Assembly: GCF_000003605.2 (NCBI RefSeq) | Contig: NW_003156734.1 | Coordinates: 178,024-191,820, forward strand | Length of the DNA stretch: 13,797 nucleotides | Source: Saccoglossus kowalevskii | Taxonomy: Eukaryota; Hemichordata; Enteropneusta; Harrimaniidae | Reading direction: 5' to 3' | In this document: one piece after another, positions 1-8,181 of the stretch | How the letters are laid out: each line of letters begins with the position of its first letter | Numbering within the stretch: the stretch's first letter is position 1 | Program-made: the position numbers and the translations under genes | The notes under the pieces: generated by a model | What the model was told of the DNA's origin: nothing | The model's input: only the letters and a program-made list of their open reading frames with translations | Database searches by the model: none

Positions 1-13
1 AGGCAAAACATAA

Positions 14-46
14 GTCCCCGTTTTCGGACTGCGTCCGAACGGGGAC
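14..46. repeat. Stem-loop repeat terminus, copy 1
   Basis: An imperfect palindrome with outer arms GTCCCCGTT and AACGGGGAC, inner arms CGGAC and GTCCG, a two-base bulge and a three-base loop. A close copy lies at 3964-3995 and its right half at 5097-5115. In copies 1 and 2 the text just before it is almost the same (ggcaaaaca-taa, ggcaaacca-taa), so this is a defined boundary within a dispersed repeat family and not a chance hairpin. Most of this copy's parent repeat lies left of the window. No protein is associated with it. Confidence 0.75.
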
Positions 47-59
47 TGATCAGTTAATT

Positions 60-780
60 ATTATAGATGTATATAAACTTAAAACTAATTTGATCATCAC
101 ATTGTGTTAGAGTACACATGTACCAATATTCACTGAATTAAGATAAGATAAGTACTGTCACAGACAATCTATGTACGACGTTTCATTGAAATGTGATTAG
201 AACTAAAAATTATTATGCAAATTAATATGATCTGATTTTAACCCAAAACTGAGCGGGTCTGTGCATTGTTCTGGAGCATCAATGTACCAAGTTTCATTGA
301 AATTGAATAATTAGTACATGTGATATCAGTTTAAAAGCTGAAAATTGGCTAATTTTGCAAATTAGGTACTGTAATTACTAAACACCGATTTTAACTCAAA
401 ACTAATCAGGTCTGTGCATTGTCCTAGAACATCTATGTACCAAGATTTATTGAAATGTGATGATTAGTACTTGCGATATCAGTGTAAAAGCCAAAAATTG
501 ACTAATCATTATGCAAATTAGTTTAATTATATGCATGGATTTTTACCCCAAACTGATCACATCTGTTCATTAGTCCAGAGAATCTATTTACCAAGTTTCA
601 TCAAAATCTAATGAATGGCTCTTTAGATATCAGTTGAACAGTCAAGGAACAGCTAAAAATTAGCTAATTATCATGCAAATCAGGTAATTAATATGTATGG
701 ATTTCAACCAAAACCTAATCAAATCTGCGCATTAACCCAGAGCATCTATACACCAATTAAACTCAATTACAATGCAATAC
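60..780. repeat. AT-rich tandem repeat, units of about 150 bp
   Basis: Four to five diverged units follow one another. The marker phrase TGTACCAAGTTTCATTGAAA or a relative starts near 172, 283, 436, 587 and 747, giving a spacing near 150-160 bp except for the first interval (111 bp). Other phrases recur once per unit: TCTGTGCATT, GATATCAG, CTAATTATCATGCAAAT and TGCATGGATTTTAACC. Related text reappears at about 5116-5260 after the third hairpin terminus, so the AT-rich units and the hairpin appear to belong to one composite repeat. No open reading frame of note is present. Confidence 0.7.
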
Positions 781-810
781 AATGTAGAATTGCATTTTAA
801 TTAAGTTTAA
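757..810. repeat. Short inverted repeat (22-bp arms)
   Basis: Arms 757-778 and 789-810 are complementary at 20 of 22 positions, with a 10-base loop. It lies at the edge of the AT-rich tandem repeat and just before a larger inverted repeat, so this stretch could fold strongly as single strand. Function unknown; decay of a small terminal-inverted-repeat transposon is possible. Confidence 0.65.
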
Positions 811-850
811 ACAAGATTTGAATATCCCGTGACTGAACATAGTAATGTTT

Positions 851-944
851 GCGATGCTTTGGTTTAGTATTGGGGATGGTATGGTACAATTATATTAATA
901 TAAACTGAACCATACCTTCCCCCGATACTAAACCTAAGCTACGC
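851..944. repeat. Inverted repeat / snapback element (about 35-bp arms)
   Basis: Arm 851-885 (GCGATGCTTTGGTTTAGTAT and onward) pairs with 909-944, with a few mismatches and one indel, around a 23-base AT-rich loop. The pairing continues weakly outward into the flanks. Arms this long with a short loop look like a foldback or MITE-type element, or a decayed hairpin. No protein-coding content and no clear target-site duplication were found by eye. Confidence 0.65.
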
Positions 945-2690
945 AAAACGTATTAATAATCGAATTAACTATTAATATGAATTACCCTTTTCATAGTCCT
1001 CGGAAGGTGTGTATGTCCTCGGAAGTTGGTATATCTGTATTTTGGCCCTCAGAACATATAGCAATGCAAGTACATACACACAAACACACACAGACAGGGT
1101 AACTGCAAAGACTCCCATTGTGTGCTTTGTACACTGGAGTCAAAAATATTGTGTTGATTATTTTATTTTGTTACAGGTGACAAAAGTATATACACATAAT
1201 ATCAAATGTACAATTATTTTGTAAAATTTACAAATTCTCTTAATATAAATACTTCTGATACTGTAAAATATTTTAGCTGGTATTAATTTTCACTGAAAAG
1301 ACATTTTTGGTGTTTTGTATGGAATTGATTTACTCAGATTTTTCATTAGTTTAATGTAAAATATAGAAAACAAGCTATATTCGCTGGATCATTCTTTCAC
1401 CGGAAATAGTGAAAATTAAAATATAAAAGTATTTTACAGTATTTATTGTCTGGAAGCAGCCCACATGTACATACAATTATATCTGTGTTATGTACAAATA
1501 TTCCTGATTTTTCAGTTGTGTACAATATAAAGTATTAATAAAATAGAAAACAGACTGTCACCAATATTTAGATAATATTAACTATTGACACCCAGCTATC
1601 ACAAGATTAGAAGAAGTTAGAAAAAATACACATTATCATTATACAACATTAGTATATACATTAGTAGAACAAGCATTAATCAAAGTTAAACTGTAAATAG
1701 CTCCTGTGTGATCAGAGCATGTATTATAAAGGTATAGGCTTTGCCTAATAAGTGAATGTAATTGCATGTAGGTCAATCCATCAATAAAATTGATAAAGAT
1801 GTCTGAGAATCTATGACATACTGTATATGGAAACACATGATTTTGATATGGACATTTTGAAAAACGTGCAAGGACACTATACTTGTAAACAAAGGGCACT
1901 AATGAGGCACTCTATGAATGAGGTATTTCTAGAGGTCAGGGTTTGTCTTGTCTGCAGTTGAATAATTTTTGCTTTGATTTACTTATGGGTTTTTTTCCCA
2001 ATGCGACTTAATTTCACTTGTTTTTTTTTAATTCTTGGTAATTAGTGTCATTAGCAATGGAGTAGTAAAAATCGCAATTAACCTCAGTGCAGCAAATCGA
2101 TGATAGATCTTCCTGACGCAATGGACAAATTTCGGTATTTTCGCTGACAAGTAAAATCTGCTAAATTAAACCTACATGAACATGTTACAACAGATTGTTT
2201 CCTTGACAGATTCTTAAAATTAAATCATCAAAATAGTACAACTAAAAAGTCTGTACAACATACCTAGAAGAGATAAACATCGTAGTTTAATGTTCATCCG
2301 GACTTTGAGCCCTTGAAAGTAAGTGATCCAGCCCTTACATACGCCAACGATTGAAATTTGTTTAATTGCCATCAAATTATCACTCAAAAAAATATATTTT
2401 ATTTGTGAGACGTGCTTTTGATACAAACCCTACACAAAACTACCGCCATTTTGTCTTCCTTGTCCTCATTCGGCAAAAACAAAAATCTCGCATATTTACT
2501 ATTTGTTTAATGAGTGCATTTTTGTTTAAAAATAGCAAACAAGAATAAACACTAAGTAAAATAGGAATCAACTGCTTTGTTTTATTTGAGTAGGATGGAA
2601 ACCATGCGAAAACAAGTCATTGTCAATGACACGTCCCCGTTCAGTTTATATTTGAGTGACATATACATTCAAAGCAGATCATGACCGAAA
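945..2690. other. AT-rich intergenic stretch, nothing recognised
   Basis: No gene was recognised on either strand. The open frames here are short (60-86 codons), of low complexity, and lack splice context or family motifs. A CA/CACAC-rich patch lies at about 1072-1097, and a phrase resembling part of the hairpin terminus (GTCCCCGTTCAG) at about 2634-2645. Confidence 0.5.
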
Positions 2691-2693
2691 TCT

Positions 2694-2717
2694 CAGACCA
2701 CTTCTTTCAGTGGTCTG
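2694..2717. repeat. Perfect 9-bp inverted repeat
   Basis: CAGACCACT and AGTGGTCTG flank a six-base loop (TCTTTC). It lies just upstream of the 322-bp repeat block. It could be the left edge of that repeat family or a chance hairpin; there is no run of T after it that would suggest a terminator. Confidence 0.5.
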
Positions 2718-2729
2718 ATCCGAAATGCA

Positions 2730-3960
2730 CCTGAATATGTACAACACATTGTATGATGTGTGCGAAGTGTGGTCTTGATCGGTTCAGGCATGCCTGAGAT
2801 ATGGATGCTGAACTGTATTCAGTTAAAACCCGATTTGGAAAACAAAACAACGCGATTCAAGGTACCATAATGTACAATGTATGCATGAAGTGTGAACTAA
2901 ATTCATTCATGGTGAATATGTGCAATTTTGACGATTTTTTGACCTTAAAAGAACTGGCCCAAATGCACAGGCATATGTATGATATAATGTATGATGTGTA
3001 TGTGAAGTTTGAACTTGATCTGTCCAGGCATGTTCGAGATATGGATCGAAAACTAAATTCTTTAAAACAAAATGGCCGCCAGTCGGCCATTTTGAACTTG
3101 ATCCAAAGAAAAATCGGTGTGCATCAAGCTTATATTATGTTTAATATATGCACTAAATCTGAACAAAATCCATCCATGCATGACTGAGATCCGGTTCCGG
3201 GATTATGAAAATATGTGATTTTGATGCATTTTCGGCCTTAAAATGGCCATCATTCAGCTATTGTTAAGCGGATCATGAAACAAATGCACATATCTATTTG
3301 TGACATGATGTACCATGCATGTGTGAAGTTTGAACTTGATCAATCCAGACATGTCTCGGATACGGATCCAGAACTGAATTCTTTAAAACAAAATGGCCGC
3401 CAGTCTGCCATTTCGAACTTGATCCGAAAAAAAAGAAGACGTGCATCAAGGTCCTATTATGTTTAATGTATGTACCAAATTTGAACAAAATCCGTCCATG
3501 CATAACTGAGATCCAGGTCCGAAATGGTGAAAATGTGCGATTTCAATGCATTTTCGGCCTTAAAAGGGGCCGCCATTTGGCTATCGTTAATGAGATCATG
3601 AAACAAATGCACATACTTATTTGTGACATGATGTACCTTGTGTGTGTGAAGTTTGAACTCGATCATTCCAGGCATGTCTCAGATACGGATCCAGAATTGA
3701 ATTCTTTAAAACAAAATGGCCGCCAGTCGGCCATTTCAAACCCGACCCCGGATCCAGAATGGTGAAAATGTGCGATTTTGATGCATTTTCGGCCTTAAAA
3801 TGGCCGTTATTCGGCCATCGTTAATCGGATCATGAAAAAAATGCATGTGCATATGTCCCATATAATGTGTGATGTATGAGTGAAGTTTGAACTTAATCGG
3901 TCCATGCATGTTTGAGATACAGGTGATCACGGACGCACAGACGCACACAGGGCAAACCAT
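2730..3960. repeat. Diverged tandem array, units of about 322 bp, each two half-units
   Basis: The palindrome AATGGCCGCCAGTCGGCCATT or a one-base variant starts at 3071, 3392 and 3715, giving spacings of 321 and 323 bp. Each unit contains two related half-units built around an AAGTTTGAAC or AAATTTGAAC core followed by ATCCATCCATGCAT-like text. A TTTTCGGCCTTAAAA phrase recurs at about 3226, 3551 and 3787. The array runs into a CACAGACGCACACAGG patch and then the stem-loop at 3964-3995, which closes it. The open frames on the plus strand here (for example 2801-3187 and 3466-3765) are translations of the repeat and resemble no protein family I know. Confidence 0.8.
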
Positions 3961-3963
3961 AAA

Positions 3964-3995
3964 TCCACGTTTTCGGACTACGTCTGAACGGGGAC
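3964..3995. repeat. Stem-loop repeat terminus, copy 2
   Basis: Same architecture as 14-46 with a few substitutions (CCACG for CCCCG, CGTCTGAA for CGTCCGAA), so the stem is slightly weakened. It marks the right boundary of the 322-bp tandem array. The sequence after it is unique and not AT-rich repeat, unlike copies 1 and 3. Confidence 0.75.
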
Positions 3996-4675
3996 AAACA
4001 AATGTGAAACATTACTGTCTGCTCGAGGAGAAGACACTGGGAGTCATGTGCAAAGAGATTGTTTACAAATTAGATCATATTGGAAGACTAGTGCTTTCAG
4101 TCACGTTGTGTAGCTTCAATGCGTAAAATAGAAAATTTATATCTTGAATAAAACTGGCAAACTTCCTTGCTGTTGCTGTCTGGTGTCTGCCTTATACATG
4201 GATTAAGTATAGACACGGGGATTCAGCTTTCCTTTTCTCTGCTCGTGGCGTCGCAATAGCGGTGAAGGTCAGTACTGGGTTGAACCGACAGCCATAGCCA
4301 CTATATTTTGAATGATCATAAATAATTTTTGAACCCAATAGTAGTGATCACTGTGATTATTATATAATTTTATTGCAAAGTCTGGAAGGATACTGAAAAA
4401 AAATCATTGATTTCCTTCTATATATATATTCCTTCATGCTTGAAAGTAGGTCAAAGTATCGGCAGGTGAATACGAGTATCCAGATAATAAGTTAGGATCA
4501 ATCAGTTCACACGAATTGCAAAACAATGGCCTGGAAACGGCCCAGCTTGAGGGAAACAGTATCGTTGAAAGAAAGAACAGTATCGGACCCGATACCCTTA
4601 AAAGACCTGATGAGAACACTGCAGAATCGCGGGCGAAATGAAAGATACACGGCTATTGTCTAAGCGACGCAGGCA
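3996..4675. other. Intergenic spacer, nothing recognised
   Basis: A stretch with no gene, RNA or repeat that I can support. A short TA run lies at 4421-4430. A TTTATT at 4368-4373 would read AATAAA on the minus strand, but it is more than 1.1 kb beyond the host gene's stop codon, so its use as a poly(A) signal is only a possibility. Confidence 0.4.
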
Positions 4676-5115
4676 AGCATTTGGCCATTTTATATAGGAT
4701 CATCAAACCAATATATCTGTCTATCTATGACATGATGTATAATGAATATTTAAAATTTGAACATGATCAGTGAAAGCAAGTCAGAGATATGGCATGAGAA
4801 CCGCATTCATTAAAACAAAATGGCCGTCAGTCAGCCATTTTGAATCTTATCTGAAAAACAAAATTATTTGCATCAAGGTCCCATAATGTCTAATGTACAT
4901 ACCAAGTTTGAACAAAATCCATCTGTAAATAGCCAAGAAATGCTTGATTTTTAGGATTTTTTAACATAAAAATGACTGCCATTCGGCCATCTTTAATCAG
5001 ATCGTGAAACAAATTGACGTGCAAATGTATAATATCATGTACGATGTATGTGAGAAGTTTGATTGTGATTGGTCCAGACATTTCTAAGATACAGATACTG
5101 CGTCCGAATGAGGAC
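4676..5115. repeat. Second, shorter copy of the 322-bp repeat family ending in a half stem-loop
   Basis: The same phrases recur in the same order as at 2730-3960: GGCCATTTTATATAGGATCAT, a TTTGAAC core, the palindrome variant at 4819-4839 (AATGGCCGTCAGTCAGCCATT), CATCAAGGTCCCATAATGT, and a GTTTGA core at about 5058. It ends at 5097-5115 with only the right half of the stem-loop (ACTGCGTCCGAATGAGGAC); the left half is missing, so the boundary has been truncated. Confidence 0.75.
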
Positions 5116-5301
5116 TAATTAATGCAATAATTGACTAATTAATATGCATGGAATTGGACCAAAATCTAATCAGCGCATCTCCTCATCATATATTAGCTGT
5201 GTGCCAAATTTCATTTGAATTGAAAATGTAGATCTTGAGTTATTAGTGGTACAAATTTTAGTCACAGACACCGGTACCACATAATCTCCGTTTCACGGGA
5301 G
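5116..5301. repeat. AT-rich repeat segment with small hairpin
   Basis: The text after the third terminus (TTAATATGCATGGAATTGGACCAAAATCTAATCAG, in pieces) matches the AT-rich units at 60-780. It closes with a small hairpin at 5286-5301 (CTCCGT, loop, ACGGGAG). It probably overlaps the host gene's 3' untranslated region or lies just beyond it. Confidence 0.5.
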
Positions 5302-5506
5302 CTAAAAATATGATTGTGACAAGCACTCTATACAAGTAATATACATTGTATAATACATTTACCGGTATATAAAAATATGAACAACCACTCATATCATAAG
5401 ACAGTCATATTAAACTCTGGGTTACATTGTATATTCTATGGAAACTATAATTCTCTGTTACACCATCATTTAAGTGATACCACTGTAGTCCATCAACCAA
5501 TATTCA
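5302..5506 (-). other. Probable 3' untranslated region of the host gene
   Basis: The stretch directly downstream of the stop codon (TAG at 5509-5507), AT-rich and without coding signal. I see no AATAAA or ATTAAA on the minus strand here, so the transcript end cannot be placed. The call rests only on its position. Confidence 0.35.
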
Positions 5507-5724
5507 CTACATAAAGGTACTGTCTTTCTCGGCCACTGCATTCGGAGTGCTGGAGTAGGAAGGTGGACGAAACGATGCCTCCATGCCTGACTCAGCATTT
5601 TGTTGGCCTTGTGGTCCTGGTTGTTGTACAGCATATGTTTGTTGCTGTGGCATTGGCTGTGGTCCTGGGTGTTGTTGCTGATAGTTATAGCCAGGAACAA
5701 CCATCATAGGCTGGTGTTGTATAC
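5507..5724 (-). CDS. Last coding exon of a host gene: Gln/Pro-rich C-terminal tail with PPxY motif
   Basis: A 218-base exon on the minus strand. It starts right after the acceptor CATCTGCAG at 5726-5725 and reads through 72 codons to a TAG stop. Its first two bases complete the codon left open by the exon at 12767-12899, so the phases agree. The encoded tail is hydrophilic, rich in Gln, Pro and Tyr (PGYNYQQQHPGPQPMPQQQ, then QQPGPQGQQN), and carries PPSY (a PPxY WW-domain ligand) about 20 residues from the end, followed by SSTPN. There is no transmembrane segment or catalytic motif. Tails of this type occur on several small membrane proteins, such as Shisa-like families, and on RNA-binding or adaptor proteins, so I do not name the gene. 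A frame starting at an internal Met (5707) also exists, but the splice logic favours the exon reading. Confidence 0.75.
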
Positions 5725-5726
5725 CT
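5725..5726 (-). promoter_or_regulatory. Splice acceptor (AG) of the last coding exon
   Basis: In transcript sense the site reads TTTTTACTACATCTGCAG then GTATACAAC. The U-run and the UACUAC upstream make a credible polypyrimidine tract and branch point. The acceptor lies inside the first, altered copy of the adjacent minisatellite: other copies end CTGCACTG where this one ends CTGCAGG, and that change supplies the only AG. Confidence 0.75.
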
Positions 5727-6027
5727 GCAGATGTAGTAAAAACAGTGCAGATAATAGTATAAACAGTGCAGATAATAGTATAAACAGTGCAGATGTAGTA
5801 TAAACAGTGCAGATAATAGTATACACGGTGCAGATAATAGTATAAACAGTGCAGATGTAGTATAAACAGTGCAGATAATAGTATACACGGTGCAGATAAT
5901 AGTATAAACAGTGCAGATGTAGTATAAACAGTGCAGATAATAGTATAAACAGTGCAGATGTAGTATAAACAGTGCAGATAATAGTATAAACAGTGCAGAT
6001 AATAATATAAACAGTGCAGATAATAGT
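5727..6027. repeat. 20/21-bp minisatellite abutting the splice acceptor
   Basis: About fifteen tandem copies of GTGCAGATAATAGTATAAACA (21 bp) and GTGCAGATGTAGTATAAACA (20 bp), with a TATACACG variant. The copies are ordered into a 62-bp higher-order unit (21+21+20) repeated about three times before the order breaks down. The plus strand has no CT from 5727 to 6027, so the transcript sense has no AG across the array. Intronic, with no coding role. Confidence 0.9.
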
Positions 6028-6221
6028 TCTGAAGGCTTATTATGGGTTACATATGTTTTAGATTCCTAACTTCCTAACTACAGGGAAGTTCTATTATAAG
6101 TCTGGAAACGGGTCGGCGATAAATTGCCAAGAAGACATGGCCAAGTATTAATGCCAGCACAATATATGAATGTTAGTATTTGGGCTTGCATTACATTTGA
6201 TTTAGGCAAGGGTTCTTCAAA
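6028..6221 (-). other. Intron remnant between minisatellite and DIRS element
   Basis: Unique intronic sequence left after insertion of the retroelement. At its edge lies a short hairpin, GGGTT-cttca-AACCC (6210-6224), which touches the 3' end of the element. No target-site duplication is visible between this flank and the flank at 12548, as expected for a tyrosine-recombinase retroelement. Confidence 0.5.
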
Positions 6222-6226
6222 CCCGC

Positions 6227-6438
6227 CTATTCACATAGTTCATACCCACCATAGACTCCGGTCAGTCAAGATGACTATTTTGAATTGTAGGCATTAATCA
6301 GCGATTCTGCCGGTGACGGAGAGATAGAATCCAGGTCAGGGGAAGCCCCATCACCTCAAGATTCCTTTACCCCTTACGTCACAAACCCACGTGACCGAGG
6401 CCACCTGGCAGCACCACAGGTAGCCGTCCATCACTCTG
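6227..6438 (-). repeat. 3' inverted terminal repeat of the DIRS element
   Basis: It begins CTATTCACATAGTTCA and runs to CCGTCCATCACTCTG. It is the reverse complement of 12334-12547 with about 17 substitutions plus small indels near the tip. An outermost extension, CCCGC (6222-6226), is absent from the other end but present in the internal complementary region, which places the true 3' end at about 6222. Confidence 0.9.
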
Positions 6439-6492
6439 GTTCCTTTCTTTCCGCCTCAATGGAAAGAGTGGGGAGGTTGGGGAGGGGACTCA

Positions 6493-6529
6493 GAGTCTAT
6501 GGTGGGTATGAACTATGTGAATAGGCGGG
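6493..6529 (-). repeat. Internal complementary region (ICR) of the DIRS element
   Basis: These 37 bases are an exact reverse complement of 6222-6258, the outermost part of the 3' terminal repeat including its five-base extension. In DIRS elements such a region, next to the 3' repeat, is thought to bridge the two ends so that a circular DNA can be made. Just inside it the 11-mer CGGGATGAAAA occurs twice, at 6526-6536 and 6550-6560. Confidence 0.85.
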
Positions 6530-6573
6530 ATGAAAATCTTTTCCCAGTCCGGGATGAAAACAAACTCAATATC

Positions 6574-7955
6574 CTAGTTAAGACCCAAAAAAGGGTGGTA
6601 TCTTACCTTGCCTGTGCTGTCCCCGGAGCAAGGAACCAAAATGCTGCTACGGTGACAGGGTTTGGTGTGCCCGAGAAAGCTAGACCCCAACCTAATTCTG
6701 GGGGTAGTAAGCTTTCGAAGTAAAGACCGAAACAGTTCTGCATGAGGGCATAGGCCGTAAAGCGGGACCTGGGAGCTCCCAGGGGAGTGCTGATGGTAGA
6801 GAAATCTGTCTTCTTGTCTATGCGCAGGGACCCTAGCGGTCATTCGGGCTGGGTCAGCAAACCAAGACTGACCCGCTACGACGGGACCCAACCTAGAGAG
6901 ACCCTTATCAATGGATTCGGTGTCTCCTAGATGGTAGTTGATAAAGACGTTCTGCATTCTCCAGAAGCCTGCCGTCAATGTGTGCTTGAGGGGGGGGGGG
7001 GCTGACGCTAGCACTAGCGAGTTAGCAATCACACAGACCTCATGCGCTCGTTCTTGGTGTCGCTGCGAGCTCAGTGTCGAGGAATATAAAGTATTAGACC
7101 TCTAATGCAGTCTCAGTAAACCACCTGGTTATGGTAGTTGGGGAGGCCGGCATATCCTGCCTGCCTGGGCATAACACAAAGATGCGTGTCTAGCACCCCG
7201 TTCCAAATCCTAGTACGATTTGGTGGCAACTCCGTGCTCAAACCTGGTAGAGAAACAATTCCTCATGACCCTCCGGGCAGACAAAATTTGACAGCCGGGG
7301 GATGACGATCGGGTGAGGATCGTGTCCTGGGATTTGGTTCTAAGCGAGAAACCCGATTTGTGTCTTTAGCACAACTTGATTGTCCATAACGGCGGTACAT
7401 CATCTGAGAAGGACAATGCCTCCCAGCTCTGGCCGACGCCTACCTGAGGAGAGGACCAGTAGGAAGACTATTTTCCACGTCAAAATTTGAGTGGTGCTTG
7501 ATTGGAGAGGCTCAAAGGGTGATCTGCTTAGAGCGGACAACACAGCCGTCTGGAAAGCAGTAAATAGTCTCCTAATAATAGGACAATCGGTTAGTCTTAT
7601 TCCCGTACATTTGAATGGTAGGGGACAAGGCCGACCTGTAGCCAATGATCGCTGCGTAGGACAAACCCACTTCGTCAAACAGGTTGACGAAGGAGCCTGC
7701 TACCTGGCCAATAGAGGGATGGTATCAATCAATCTCCCTTCCGCTACACTAACCAGTGTATGCTCGCAGCCTAGAAATGTAGGCTGCATTGGTGGAATCC
7801 CTGTTCGCCCTGGCCAGGACGTTGGCAGCCCGCTCAGATAAAGCTTTCGTATGTGCGGGTCTAATGAGAGCCTCTATGCGTGTAAGTGATACCCGCTGGG
7901 CTCGTGGTAGTGCGCCGTCTGGTTGGGACGGCAGGTCCGGTAAGTCCGAAAGCAC
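6574..7955 (-). pseudogene. Tyrosine recombinase of the DIRS element (broken)
   Basis: The integrase of the element, which would join a circular DNA copy to the chromosome. An N-terminal core-binding stretch (7955-7749, with STNAAYISRLRAYTG) is followed in another frame by FVNLFDEVGLSYAAIIGYRS (about 7688-7629). A frameshift with a TAG stop near 7573 leads into SPFEPL and LTWKIVFLLVLSSGRRRPEL (about 7530-7430), which holds the first catalytic Arg. VVLKTQIGFLA and DPHPIVIP follow. The C-terminal part reads AHEVCVIANS (about 7047-7018) and GFWRMQNVFINYHLGD (about 6966-6919). Compared with the family, the HxxR box has Cys for Arg and the nucleophile Tyr position has His. Stops at 7402 and beyond and a run of 12 C (element sense) break it further. 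The recombinase proper probably ends near 6850; the open frame runs on to 6574. Confidence 0.85.
6990..7001. repeat. Homopolymer of 12 G (C in element sense)
   Basis: It lies in the recombinase coding region between the HEVC box and the WRMQNVF segment, giving a SAPPPL reading. Slippage here is a likely cause of a local length change. Confidence 0.7.
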
Positions 7956-7984
7956 TGCTGGTGTTTCGACTATCGTTTCAGACA

Positions 7985-8181
7985 GAAGTGGAAACTAGGC
8001 CCTGCTTGGCCAATTGGGTGCGACCAATGATAATATGAAGTCTTCTCCAGTGCCCGGTGGACTAGTGGGAAGGGAGGAAAGGCGTACACAACTAAGTGGG
8101 TCCGCGGGTAGCAAAGCGCCTGGAGTCAGCAGAAGTGTTACGCACATCGGGAGCTTGGTGTTCCGGGGTGCGGCAAATGGT
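7985..8181 (-). pseudogene. Methyltransferase-like block between RNase H and recombinase (remnant)
   Basis: Minus-strand translation gives VVYAFPPFPLVHRALEKTS (about 8091-8035) and then, in another frame, APNWPSRA-stop-FPLLSE (about 8018-7972), running straight into the recombinase. From memory, DIRS elements of animals carry at this place a segment with VDLFAT, AFPPF and P-W-x-x-x-WF motifs, usually described as a Dam-like methyltransferase domain. Here WF has become stop-F by a TGG to TAG change. I am fairly sure of the family resemblance and less sure of the enzymatic label. The block is too short and broken to act. Confidence 0.55.

Noticed and set aside
14-50. Helitron 3' end (hairpin followed by CTRR and T)
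   Set aside because: CTGA-T follows copy 1 and CTAA-T copy 3, but copy 2 is followed by ACAAAC, and repeat similarity seems to continue past the hairpin in copies 1 and 3.
1009-1224. Plus-strand frame of 71 codons, and the minus-strand frame at 1639-1899
   Set aside because: AT-rich, low complexity, no splice sites or motifs; expected by chance.
2801-3187. Open reading frame of 128 codons on the plus strand
   Set aside because: It is a translation of the 322-bp repeat; similar peptides recur in neighbouring units and match no known family.
4368-4373. AATAAA on the minus strand as the host gene's poly(A) signal
   Set aside because: It lies over 1.1 kb past the stop, beyond repeat DNA, with no supporting downstream element; left unassigned.
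5685-5888. Minus-strand frame through the 20/21-bp minisatellite into the exon
   Set aside because: It is low-complexity repeat in a different frame from the spliced exon; the clean acceptor at 5725 explains the boundary better.
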